Shown piece by piece: positions 12,970-23,825 of a DNA stretch of 64,000 bases. Source of the DNA: Silene conica (Eukaryota; Streptophyta; Magnoliopsida; Caryophyllales; Caryophyllaceae); contig CM055314.2 in NCBI GenBank assembly GCA_029255685.2, positions 12,146,059-12,210,058 on the forward strand, given 5' to 3'. The notes beneath the pieces are model-generated. The model was given only the letters and a program-made list of their open reading frames with translations. It did not search any database and was not told where the DNA came from. Numbering within the stretch: the first letter of the stretch is position 1; every line of letters begins with the position of its first letter. Made by a program: the position numbers and the translations under genes.

Positions 12970-13520
12970 ACTACTACTACTATCTGACATAACAACGGAC
13001 TTCACAGTAGGATTAACAGCGAGACCCCCGCATAGTCGTTCGAAACGACGACTAACAGATTTAAGGCATAAACCAAACAATTACATTCAAATTGAGAAAA
13101 ATAAGACTCATTTAGTTAGAGGAGGATTCAGATAGCATATTTGTCGGAATCTAATGTTTTTATATATTGAGTTTATACATAAAAATGACAGAGTTGTCAC
13201 ATAATCTACTAATTATCAAATACGTATTCATATTTCTGCTAATTTAATTTGATGAACAAACCTACTATTAAAAAGCTATTACCCGTATGCTGGTAACATA
13301 ATCTGTTGTCAATAATTTATCTTCATTTGGTGATGATAGTTTAGTCAATCTCGTACGACATATCCTTGTATGGTTGTTTAGCTAGGATTTGAAAATGACA
13401 TTTTGTGCATGATTATTGCAATTGCGTATATGTATTTGCAATAATATGATTGCAATTGCGTATATGTATTCGCAATAATCAACTTGTCGAAAAACAACAA
13501 TATATCAGAAATTCTCATCA

Positions 13521-13711
13521 CAAATTCTCATTTGTGACGGACATATCTGTTGTAAGCTGGCAACGAGTCAAATAATAACCATATAAAGTGATAAAGACAA
13601 AAGTGATATATCTTGGTAGTAGCAAATTATTTTGTCTTTTTCACCAATATGAATAGTATTTGACCCGTCGCAAACTTGTAACGGATATACACGTCACAAG
13701 GGAGACTTGCT
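13521..13711. mobile_element. CGTCACAA-family MITE, unit 1
   Basis: AATTCTCATTTGTGACGG at the left and CGTCACAAGGGAGACTTGC at the right are imperfect inverted ends. It belongs to the same broad family as 9177-9372 but with a different core. The duplicate is at 22010-22199. Confidence 0.65.
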
Positions 13712-13838
13712 AACAAAATATTCTACCTTCCAGAAGTTAAAAAAAATGCAATGCTCTCTAGTTATTGGTAAACATTTACCAACTACTTACATACTAATCT
13801 TATACTTTTGGTACTATAAGATAACTACTAACACTCAC

Positions 13839-15856
13839 TGATGTTTTACTCAACCTTCGCAAAGAACGATCTTTTGCATTTGAACTCACTTTGGACCATG
13901 TCAAAGCAATCTTGATGGTAATTAATCATTCAATCTTCCCTTTTTTTGAGTAAATCATTCAATCCTTTTTATAGATGCGTATATACTTTTTGGTGTGTAG
14001 GAATTAACATATATTACGATTTTGTAATTAAAAAAAAAGTTCATCTAGTGACAAAATGTTACCATTAAAATTATTCATATTTTGTTAGAAGACCGTTATT
14101 GTACAGTACGTAAGTGGATAGTACATCCGATGCAGTACCTCTAATTTTATAGTTTTTGAGCATTATAGTAAAGTTTTTGAGTTTTGTTTTAGAAATACAC
14201 ATTTGCTCAAAATCAAATAAAGTTTGAGGTAGCCCACGTCTTTCCACAAAAAAAAAAAAAAAGGCTTAGGTAATAAACTCAAAGAAAAATACATATATAC
14301 TCAAAAAATAAAAAGTTAAAGGTACTACATCCGATATATGTTCCTTTTTCTCGTTATCGTAAGTTGGTAATTTCTTGCGAAAAAATCACATGCATTATAT
14401 CATAAAATATAGTTACATTTTTCCGTTCAATTTCAGACGGAAAATGTCTGTGAGACTTGTTGCATTATATTAGCTTTTGAAATTCAAACTTAAGTTATGA
14501 GTAGAAGTGACCACATTTTGGGTCATTCAAAACTAGGCACGATTTAACCCACATGACCCCTCAACCGGCCGTGGGAATCGGGCCAACTAAGTTAGATACT
14601 TGTAGGGTGAAAGTGTTCATGTTTTTGTTAAGGGTGTTACTCTTTCATGTACATGATTTTCGTAGTTATCTTTTTTTATTTTCATCCCCAAACTCTTATT
14701 GTCTCTACTCTCTTCTTTCTCTCTAAAAATAATAACTTACTTGCAAAAAAAAAAAGAAATCTCAAATTTCAGATTTTTCCTCAATTTATACGACTCATGG
14801 TAGTGTCTTCTCTGATCAATCATTGCCAACTTAATTTTAACACTCTCATACATATCTTTTAGATAGTTGATTGCAAATTTCTATGAATCCAACTTAATTT
14901 AATTGAAAAATTAAATTCAAATTAAAGAAAACGACAATTAAAGCAAATTTAAGGAAATAAAGTTAGTGTAATTTATCGATAAATTGAAATAATTTCTTGT
15001 TTAATATGAAAATTAAGATTGATTTGAAAATTTTGTTGAGAATGAATGTGATTAATGTATTGGTGAAGAATAGAGAGAAATTTTGACTCTTTTCTTAAAA
15101 GGAGGGTAGAGTGTGGAAATATTATGGAAAAAGTCCATGATAACGTAAAATATGTATATGAAAGAGCAATTACGTTTGTTAATAATGCAACCCTTTATAA
15201 GGTGATTTGGCGTTGTTATTAACTTGAATTTCGTATATATCCAGAATGTATTTGTAGCAGGAACAGATTCAAGTTCAGCTATGGTAATTTGGACCATGAC
15301 GGAGCTTATCAAGAATCCTAACGCCATGAAAAGGGTACAAGACGAGCTTAGAAAAAATGTTTCACCAAAAACAAGCTACATAACTGAGCACGATCTCCAC
15401 AACCTAAAATACTTCAAAGCAATGATAAAAGAAATATTCAGACTACACCCAGTAGCTCCATTACTCGTGGCACGCCAAACAATCCGGCAAAGCAAGATAG
15501 ATGGGTACAATATTGAACCGGGAACCGTAATACAAGTTAGTGCTTGGGCAATCGGAAGGGACCCGATATCATTTAACGATCCAGATAAATTCATGCCCGA
15601 AAGGTTTTTGGGTAGTTCAATTGATTTCAAGGGACAAGATTTTGAATTGATCCCTTTTGGAGCCGGAAGAAGAATGTGCCCTGGTGTGCATCTTGGTACA
15701 GTTAACTTTGAGCTAACACTCGCCAATTTGTTGCGCTTTTTTGACTGGAAATTGCCTATTGGTGTAAACAAGGGAGATGTTGATACAGATACACTTCCTG
15801 GTATTGCTATGCATAAGAGAAATCCGCTTTGTCTTATGGCAAACAAAATCTCATAG
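13839..15856 (+). pseudogene. Truncated P450 duplicate: end of exon 2 plus intact exon 3
   Basis: The copy starts mid-codon-run at the duplication junction. It has the last 79 bp of exon 2 (13839-13917), intron 2 (13918-15244) and a fully open exon 3 (15245-15856). Exon 1, the promoter and most of exon 2 are absent, so no membrane anchor or substrate-recognition sites 1-3 can be made. Exon 3 keeps AGTDSSS, the KEIFR ExxR motif, PERF and the FGAGRRMCPG heme loop. It differs from the intact gene at about 14 of 612 bases, only three of them changing amino acids (N to T, T to S, V to I), plus a TAG in place of TAA. It is a birth-defective duplicate rather than a decayed gene. Confidence 0.92.
14632..15174. 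mobile_element. MITE inserted in the former intron 2 of the P450 duplicate
   Basis: A 543-bp insertion relative to unit 1, flanked by TTTGTTAA direct repeats (14624-14631, 15175-15182). The ends are imperfect inverted repeats around CTCTTTCATGTACAT and ATGTATATGAAAGAG. An 8-bp duplication fits hAT; a 9-bp Mutator-type duplication with one mismatch is also possible. Confidence 0.82.
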
Positions 15857-16120
15857 CATTGTAAAACCTACTTTGTCAATTTTAAAGGCTATATTTGTAA
15901 AGAAATGACATGTTTCAAACATGTTACTCTCCAATTTTTTAGGTCATATATCTTGACGCTAAACATAATAACCGATCACCTCGCCTTTACATAATATGGT
16001 GTGTTATTCGATGTGTGTTTTCGTTCATCAAGTAAACATGCCCATGGAATACGAGTAGTATTTAGTATTTACAACTCTCTCCTATTCTAAATAAAGGTTT
16101 CAATTTTTATTTCCGTTTAG

Positions 16121-18455
16121 TAGAGGCGTCGTATGATTTTAGGAGGCCCGGTTTAAATTGCTAATTTTGGGGCCCTAAATCGTATCCAAAAAATTTGGTT
16201 TTTTTAGATGACACAAAAGCTATTTTTTTGTTGTAATTAAGGTTAGATCCAATCTATCTATCTATATATAACTATAAAACAAGAACCGTTGGACACATGT
16301 CACTCTCACGTTAATTTATTTCCCGCCTAACAATGTTCTTAATATTATATTCTCATGCAATCTCACACATATTTGCTGAAATGAAATAATTATGTTTCCT
16401 AATAAATCCAATCTAGAAATTTTATTTATGTGAAACTCACATATTATGGATTCTTTATACATGTATTTACCAAAAATAAGTAAATATATGTCAAAATTTA
16501 TTATCGACAGATGAAAGATTATATATATTCCTTATTAGAGGATTAATGGAATTGAAAAGTATTAAACTATAACTATACTTTAGCTTTGGTCGTATAGCAG
16601 ACATCATTACTATTATTTACAATCCTCTAAATAAGTCTACTGAAATATTTTGGTACGTTTGTTACTAGCGGTTTTATAGCTATTATATCATTTTTATCAA
16701 TTTATATCAGAGACGGTATTATATTAAATTTGTTGTATATTTTTTTACTTAATTACAAGAAGTCTTAATAATAATTATCATAGTATATGGAAGATCAAAT
16801 GTATTAACGAATGACTTTTACGATAAATTAGTAACCAATTTATTATGAAAATTTAATACTAAGTTAATCATTTTTAGATAAGATTTATATTTAAAAATTT
16901 ATTTTACGTAAAACGTAACGACAATCACACGATATATCAAATGTCAATACAATATTTTTAAAAGTTTTCATATTTTATGATATATTAAGGGTTGGTAAAA
17001 TAATGGTTTCACGTAACAAGTATCATTTGTCACATAAAACAACCGAGGGGTAAAAAATAGTCATATTTAACCAATACTTGGCAATATATATATATGACTT
17101 ATAATAGAGGGTGAAAATATCAATTTAAACACCATGTATATTTACAAAAAAATTAACTTTAAAATATGTAAAAAAATAAAAGACAGTGACATATGACCGA
17201 TAATCATGGTCAAACAATTGAATTAAGATATGAATATATATAGCTATGACGATACATATGCTTAAACTCAAAATTTTAGACTAAAGTAAAACATGAATGT
17301 ACCGGTCGTAAGCCTATAATATTTAGTATTGACAATAATTCAATTTTATGATATGTTTCCTCGAAATTATTTGTTTTATGGTTACATACTTACATATATG
17401 ATTTGCAACTCACTTGCAAATTTTGCACATATAATACCACATATATTTCTCACTTTATTTATGATTATTGTTATCTTTTAATTTTTCGAGAAACGCCGGT
17501 AGCTTGATGTTTTGCATTTTTTATTTATCGTTGCACACTTACTTAACTAAGTGAATCACATTGGTTAATTATAACCTAAGTGTGAACTCCTGATTTTATT
17601 CCATTTTAAGATGTGTGGTCAAGAATTAAGGTGAAATTTTATTTATTTAGAACATCCTGCAAGAGTATCATTTGGACTTATTTTCGAAATTATTAATACA
17701 ACATGAGAATTAGGTGCAAGTATAACTTGTGGATGTTTGAGATAATGGTATCAAGTGAGAGAGTAAACATAATAATTCAATAAACACGTATATAATAAGC
17801 ATCATGATTCATGTCATCATGGACTCATGATTATTGACCGGATACAATTAAAACTGACAAATGGGTCAATTACGTCGGGTCAGTTGGGGCACGATAATTT
17901 TGGATTTGTAAGTGGAAAATCTAAATATTGAAATTATTACATCAATCCAATAAGATTTATTATTCTAGATAAATAAATGTAGTAACATATAATATTTTTT
18001 ATTTTGTGTTTGTGTTTGACTACTATTCTAATTATTTTAGATTAATGATTTTCATGTGAATTGTAAAAATTTAAAACAATTGCATTTATAAATGCAAATA
18101 ATATAATATTGTACAATCAAATTAATAAGATTTTGTAACAATAAACTCTAAAAGCTTTATTTATACATACTCGTGCAATTTTGTACGGGTTTTAAACTAG
18201 TTTTGTTTGGATAACAAGAAAATAAAAAGTAAAAAGAGACACTTTCAATTTTCAAATATAGATTTTGTTGCTCAAAGGAATCGAACCCTGGACATGAAAA
18301 GTAATGTTCAAATTAAACCACTACACCCAAGCATATTAATACTTAATTAGTACAACAAAAAATTAATGTACTCTAACCATATTGAGTTTTTGGGCCCCCA
18401 AAACGTTTGGGCCCCGGTTCTTATAACCGGTTGAACTTGCTGATGGACGGCCCTG
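16121..18455. mobile_element. hAT-type non-autonomous element, unit 2 copy, split by a Helitron
   Basis: This is the same element as 8970-9503 with slightly mutated ends (TAGAGGCGTC and GGACGGCCCTG). It retains a tRNA-like segment on the minus strand: a B-box match GGTTCGATTCC (18278-18288) downstream of TGTAGTGGTTT (about 18316-18325). A Helitron occupies 16248-18200. Confidence 0.8.
16248..18200 (+). mobile_element. Non-autonomous Helitron
   Basis: It begins TCCAATCTATC after an A and ends AAACTAG before a T, the A/T insertion preference of Helitrons. A hairpin CGTGCAA-TT-TTGTACG lies about 11 bp before the CTAG. It is absent from unit 1, so it is a post-duplication insertion. No Rep/helicase frame is present. 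Confidence 0.85.
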
Positions 18456-19140
18456 CCATCTAGTCATAATAATGTCTCAGTGTTCATTTTTGATAAACTT
18501 TTATACGTATTTTAAATACTTTAACTCACAACAATACCCCCAGTTTACCCCACAACACTACTTATTTTAATCATTCTACCCACAATAATAATCATTCTCC
18601 CCTCCCTCCAATCTTCTTACTCTACACAATAATTTACAATTCAATTCATAGGAGGGAGTATTTAGCAAATGCTAAAATACATGAATATTTTAGGTTACAG
18701 TATTGCTAAAATAAATGTATTTGATCAAATAAGTTAAATGTCATCTTTATGTATAAAAAATATTTTTAGGGCTACAGGAAAAAAATTAATTGTAATTGCC
18801 TAGCTATGATTTGAATTTTCTTTATTTTTGAACAAGTAAATAAATTTGGCAAAATCTAGCCATATAGGTGATTAGACTTGGCAAAATAAAACCGATCAAA
18901 AATATTTGAATTGACAACGATTGAATAGCTAATATGAATAAGCTAAATTGCACTCGAAACCTGACTCAATCCGAATTAAATCGAACTCTATAACAATTCA
19001 GTAATACCCGAACCTGAATATATCAGAACGGATAAGAACTTAACCGATTGTAAAACAATGTTTATTTTCTCATAAATACACTCAAATTTAGGTATTTTTT
19101 TATTATATATTTATTTTTTAATAGTATTATGAATTATTAC

Positions 19141-19526
19141 TGTTATAACGGAAGCACAGAGAAAGATAAAAACAAACAATAAAGAACAATATGCAGAGAT
19201 TTACGTGGTTCACTAATGGTGTGTTAGCTACGTCCACAGGGCAGAAGGGAGAGAGTTTTATTAATGTGAGGAGTTTTCAGATTACAGATTCAGAACAATA
19301 TAGAATATGATAAGTGCTAGGGTAGAGGTTAAGAGTTTATATAGTACTCTTAACCAAATACAATACAGATTTGACCTAATCTAATAAGGCTCAGACAGAA
19401 ACCCTAGCCCAATACAGAATTCAGATACCGTTTAGGTTTCGGGGGCGTTGCCCCCGAACCCCCATCGGGAACCCCCACATAGTCGTTCGAAACGGCGACT
19501 AACAGATTCAAGGCATAGACCCAACA
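19141..19526 (-). repeat. Copia 3' LTR (unit 2)
   Basis: 386 bp, TG...CA on the minus strand (TGTTGGG to TTATAACA). The adjacent polypurine tract reads GGTGGAGATT at about 19527-19537. Confidence 0.88.
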
Positions 19527-19649
19527 AATCTCCACCTTGACTTGAATTCTCTCACAAACAGACAGACGTATCGGATGCACCCCCATAGATGCCAGAAGTA
19601 CCAGAAACTCTTCTCCCTGCCCCCTCAGATATTGCCCTTAGCTGGGCAA

Positions 19650-21510
19650 TCAGTTGCTTCCAATATTTAGCAAGTCCAAACAGTGTTGGAACTTGCTATT
19701 AGGCACTGGCTTAGTGAACATATCAGTTGGGTTATCAGCAGTAGTACCCACTTTGTTCACCTTAATCCACTTCTCATTCCTCAGAAAGTGATATCTCACA
19801 TATATATGTTCAGTCCTCTCATGATGGACTTGATCTTTAGCCAAGCAAATTGCACTAAAACTGTCACAAAATACAATTGCTTGCTCCTGATGTAGACCCA
19901 GATCACTGATCAACCCTTTCAACCAGATTCCCTCTTTAGCTGTTGTAGTCAAGGTCATGTACTCTTCTTCAGTAGTAGACAAAATAACTGTAGGCTGCAA
20001 TGTAGCCTTCCAACTCACGACTGAACCACCAAGAGTGAAAACATAACCAGTCATTGATCTTCTGCTATCAACATCTCCTGCATAATCAAAATCTGAGTAC
20101 CCTGACACAAGGCACTCCCTATCACCTCCATAAACGAGACCGACATCAGATGTACCCTTAAGGTACCGAAATATTCTCTTCACAGCTTGTCAATGTTCCT
20201 TACCAGGATCAACCATAAACCTACTAACAACACTGACTGACTGTGCTAAATCAGGTCTAGTGCAAACCATAGCATACATCAAGCTACCTATTGCACTAGA
20301 GTACGGAACTCGGGACATGTAATCCCTTTCTTCAGCTGACTTGGGTGAGAAAGCAACAGATAGATGTGCATTTGCAGCACTAGGAGTATCTATAGGCTTT
20401 GCAGTAGCCATACTAAATCTGGATAGAACCTTCTGAATGTAGCTCTTCTGAGATAAGAAAAGCTTCTTCTTACTTCTATCTCTATAAATCTCCATTCCCA
20501 TAATTTTTCTTGCTGCACCAAAATCTTTCATGTCAAACTCAGCACTGAGGAGACCCTTCAACTTCTGAACATCAGACTTACTCTCTGCAACTATTAACAT
20601 GTCGTCTACATATAGGACCAGATAAATAAAAGAACCATTCTCCACCTTTGTGTGATAAACAAAACAATCATACGGACTCCTATTGTAGCCAATCTGCAAC
20701 ATGTAGCTGTCAAATCTTTTATACCACTGCCTCAGCGACTGTTTAAGCCCATATAAGGACTTCTTCAGCTTGCAGACATAGTCTTCCTTACCCAGAACTT
20801 GAAAACCATCTGGCTGAGTCATGTATATCTGTTCTTCCAACTCTCCATGTAGAAAAATTGTCTTCACATCTAGTTGTTCGAGCTCTAAATTCTGATGTGC
20901 AACTATCGCTAGCAACACTCTGATGGAAGTATGTCTGACCACTGGTGAAAAAATTTCATTGTAGTCTACCCCCTCTTTCTGACTGACCCACAAGCAACCA
21001 AACGAGCTTTATACCTTATACCCTCAGCAACAGTTTCTCCTTCTTTCTTCTTGAAGACCCACTTACAAGTAACAATCTTTCTGCCTTGAGGCTTTTTGGA
21101 TAATTCCCAGGTCTAATTCTTGTGAAGTGACTCCATCTCATCTCCCATGGCAGCAAGCCATTGGGCAGATTCAGAACATGTAACTCCTTCTTTATAAATG
21201 GATGACTCAGATAGACCATGATCCACCTCCTCAGCAACTTCAAGTGCATAACCCACCATATCTTCAAAACTCAGTCTATTCGGAGGCTTACCAAAATTGG
21301 ACCTGATTGACCGATCACAGGCCAAACTCTGCTGATTCGGAATTGGTATTGAAGAAACTGATGGTACAGATTTGGATTCAGACTGTAGTGGTTGACTTTT
21401 CTCTTGTGGTTCACTCTCTTCAAGAGTGTTTTTCTGCTCCACCTGCTTATCAACACTACTACTACTACTATCTGACATAACAACGGACTTCACAGTAGAA
21501 TTAACAGCGA
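19650..21510 (-). pseudogene. Copia pol fragment: linker, reverse transcriptase, RNase H (unit 2)
   Basis: Reverse transcriptase (about 20193-20993) shows LDVKTIFLHGELEEQIYM, LKKSLYGLKQ and the catalytic YVDDM. RNase H (19650-20183) shows SDFDYAGDVDSRRSMTGY, STTEEEYM (normally STxAEY) and the terminal TKPVP motif. A TGG-to-TGA change at about 20190 separates the two. There is also the HKN stop near 21114 shared with unit 1, and a single-base loss near 20987. The right part is a serine-rich linker with FGKPPNRLSFEDMV (21113-21480). Confidence 0.92.
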
Positions 21511-22009
21511 GACCCCCGCATAGTAGTTCGAAACGACGACTAACAGATTCAAGGCATAGACCCAACAATTACATTTAAATTGAGAAGAATAAGACTCATT
21601 TAGTTAGAGGAGGATTCAGATAGCATATTTGTCGAAATCTAATGTTTTTATATATTGAGTTTATACATAAAAATAAAAGAGTTGTCACATAATCTACTAA
21701 TTACCAAATACATATTCTTATTTTTGTTAATTTAATTTGGTGAACAAACCTACTACTAAAAAGCTATTACCCGTATGCTGGTAACATAATCTGTTGTCAA
21801 TAATTTATCTTCATTTGGTGATGATAGTTTAGTCAATCTCGTACGACATATCCTTGTATGGTTGTTCAGCTAGGATTTGAAAATGACATTTTGTGCATGA
21901 TTATTGCAATTGCGTATATGTATTTGCAATAATATGATTGCAATTGCGTATATGTATTCACAATAATCAACTTGTCGAAAAACAACAATATATCAAAAAT
22001 TCTCATCAC

Positions 22010-22199
22010 AAATTCTCATTTGTGACGGACATATCTGTCGTAAGCTGGCAACGAGTTAAATAATAACCATATGAAGAGATAAAGACAAAAGTGGAATATC
22101 TTGGTAGTAGCAAATTATTTTGTCTTTTTCACCAACATGAATAGTATTTGACTCGTCGCAAATTTGTAACGGATATACACGTCACAAGGGAGACTTGCT
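22010..22199. mobile_element. CGTCACAA-family MITE, unit 2
   Basis: Duplicate of 13521-13711, with a few substitutions. Confidence 0.65.
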
Positions 22200-22690
22200 G
22201 ACAAAATATTCTACCTTCCAAAAATTAAAAAAATGCAATGCTCTCTAGTTATTGGTAAACATTTACCAACTACTTACATACTAATCTTATACTTTTGGTA
22301 CTATAAGATAACTACTAACACTCACTGATGTTACTCTTTACTTACTTGCTAATTCTTCACTCTGCTAATTCGCATATCTATATTCGGCGTAAATTTAACG
22401 ATTCATATAGATCACTTAAGCGTCAAATCAATTTTACCTTTAGTCAAGACGGAATCTTGACTTTTTTTGACGGAAAACTGATTTTGGTGTTATTAGACAA
22501 AAAACAAAAAATGTTAGATGTTGTTGGGCAAAAAAAACAACTTTAGGTATTATTTCTACAGACAGTGTAAATGTTAGGTGCTATCTGACAAAAAACTCAA
22601 AAGTAACTATCATGCCTTTTTCTAATGAATTATATAGCCGTACTTTTTCATTGACTACTAAAGTTATCAAATGGAGTGTAATTTTATGTA

Positions 22691-22886
22691 CACAAATTCT
22701 TATTTGCAACGGCACTATCCGTCGCAAGCTTGCGATGGATACCGTTTACTCTCACAAAATACCCACTTTTTCTCTCTCTCCAACACTATTTATGTGGTCC
22801 CCTTTCTCCACTAACTCATTTTCTATCCATTTTACCTCACAAAATATCCGTCACAAATGGTGATCCGTCGCAAGCAAGACTTACTA
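22691..22886. mobile_element. Mutator-like MITE (CGTCACAA family)
   Basis: A 196-bp sister of 9177-9372 with the same length and ends, flanked by 9-bp duplications TTTTATGTA (22682-22690, 22887-22895). It lies outside the duplicated segment, upstream of the second intact P450 gene. Confidence 0.87.
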
Positions 22887-23733
22887 TTTTATGTATGTAA
22901 CATTTTTCAAGCATCTACTACCCTTTTTCCATGCACCTAGAGCCTATTTTAGTGTATTATTATATCGAATTTGTGTACATTAAACATATATTTTGTTAAC
23001 AAAAATATGTTTAGTTATTCTAAATATTGTGCTTAAATAAGCAAAACTAAGATAAATGATTTATCTAAATTTTCGAAACAAAATTCGGGAATTTAGTGAG
23101 GGAAAACCGATATAAATTTATCCATCTTAATTAAAAATTCAAAAGGCGTAATTTGAATTAGATTACAGCACAAACTTATCTAAAAAGAATCCAGTTATTT
23201 ACTCAAGAATCATTAAATAATCTTGATTTAAAAGTTAGCAAGTTTTTAAAAATTTATATACTCTATGTGATACAGAGTGTTCAGTATAAAAATAATATAA
23301 AATAATACTGTCATTTTACTCATTTATTTACATTTGTTTTTGGTAGAATAAATGGCCAAAAGGAATAGAAACATTTGTGATTATCGAATTACTCATTTAA
23401 AACATTTCTAATATAAATAGGTAAACAAGTGAACGAAACTCTTAAAAATAAAATAGTTTAAAAAATGATAGAGCCAAAGAGAGCACTAAATTAGCCTAAT
23501 TCGTCCACCTATGCCAGGATAATAAACAAAATTGAGTGTAACTTGTACTCGACTCAACATTAATTGGATCTAAAAAAAATAATGACCTAGAAGCAAAAAA
23601 GTTAAGTTGAAACGATCAAAATGAACCCTAAACAAATCCAACGACCATAATCAAAATCCAAACTCAACCCAATCTAAATCTGAATCGAATGACCCGAATA
23701 CCAGACCTAATACAACTTTATATCTAATACTTC
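22887..23733. other. AT-rich upstream region of the second P450 gene
   Basis: No gene, inverted repeat or clear element is visible; composition is AT-rich throughout. Confidence 0.5.
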
Positions 23734-23741
23734 TATATATA
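23734..23741 (+). promoter_or_regulatory. Candidate TATA box of the second intact P450 gene
   Basis: CTATATATAG, 85-92 bp upstream of the ATG at 23826, giving a short leader of about 60 nt. Confidence 0.5.
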
Positions 23742-23825
23742 GCAACTAGCAAGCTTGTGCAATTAGTCCTTAATCGTCATATAACATGCACAACAATATA
23801 CATTAAAGCAAACATATATAAAACT

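Larger units (their letters stand above)
10201..13079 (-). mobile_element. Internally deleted copia retrotransposon, unit 1 copy
   Basis: The element runs on the minus strand. Its ends are TGTTATAACG on the left and a diverged CCAAACA on the right, with target duplications ATTAA/ATTAC (10196-10200, 13080-13084). The 3' LTR is 10201-10585. The right LTR is cut to about 57 bp (about 13023-13079) and joins the linker between integrase and reverse transcriptase directly. Most of the 5' LTR, the primer-binding site, gag, protease and integrase are therefore missing. The same structure in unit 2 shows it inserted, already or soon deleted, before the duplication. Confidence 0.9.
7044..13838. repeat. 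Tandem segmental duplication, unit 1
   Basis: This unit starts inside P450 exon 2 at TGATGTT and ends just before the TGATGTT at 13839. It is collinear with 13839-22325: intron 2, exon 3, downstream spacer, a hAT element, a deleted copia element and a 750-bp tail. Coding exon 3 is about 98 percent identical between units by eye, and the noncoding tail about 95 percent. The length difference (6.8 against 8.5 kb) is explained by insertions and deletions listed separately. Confidence 0.93.
19141..21567 (-). mobile_element. Internally deleted copia retrotransposon, unit 2 copy
   Basis: Bounded by TGTTATAACG and GACCCAACA with perfect target duplications ATTAC (19136-19140, 21568-21572). The 3' LTR is 19141-19526. 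The 5' LTR is reduced to about 57 bp (21511-21567) and fused to the post-integrase linker. The structure is the same as at 10201-13079 but without the nested hAT element and with RNase H retained. Confidence 0.93.
13839..22325. repeat. Tandem segmental duplication, unit 2
   Basis: This is the second copy of 7044-13838, beginning and ending at TGATGTT (13839-13845; 22326-22332). It carries its own later insertions: a 543-bp MITE in the former intron 2 and a 1.95-kb Helitron. It lacks the hAT insertion found in the copia element of unit 1. Confidence 0.93.

Noticed and set aside
13839..15856. A third functional P450 gene
   Set aside because: Exon 3 is open, but exon 1, the promoter and most of exon 2 are missing at the duplication junction.
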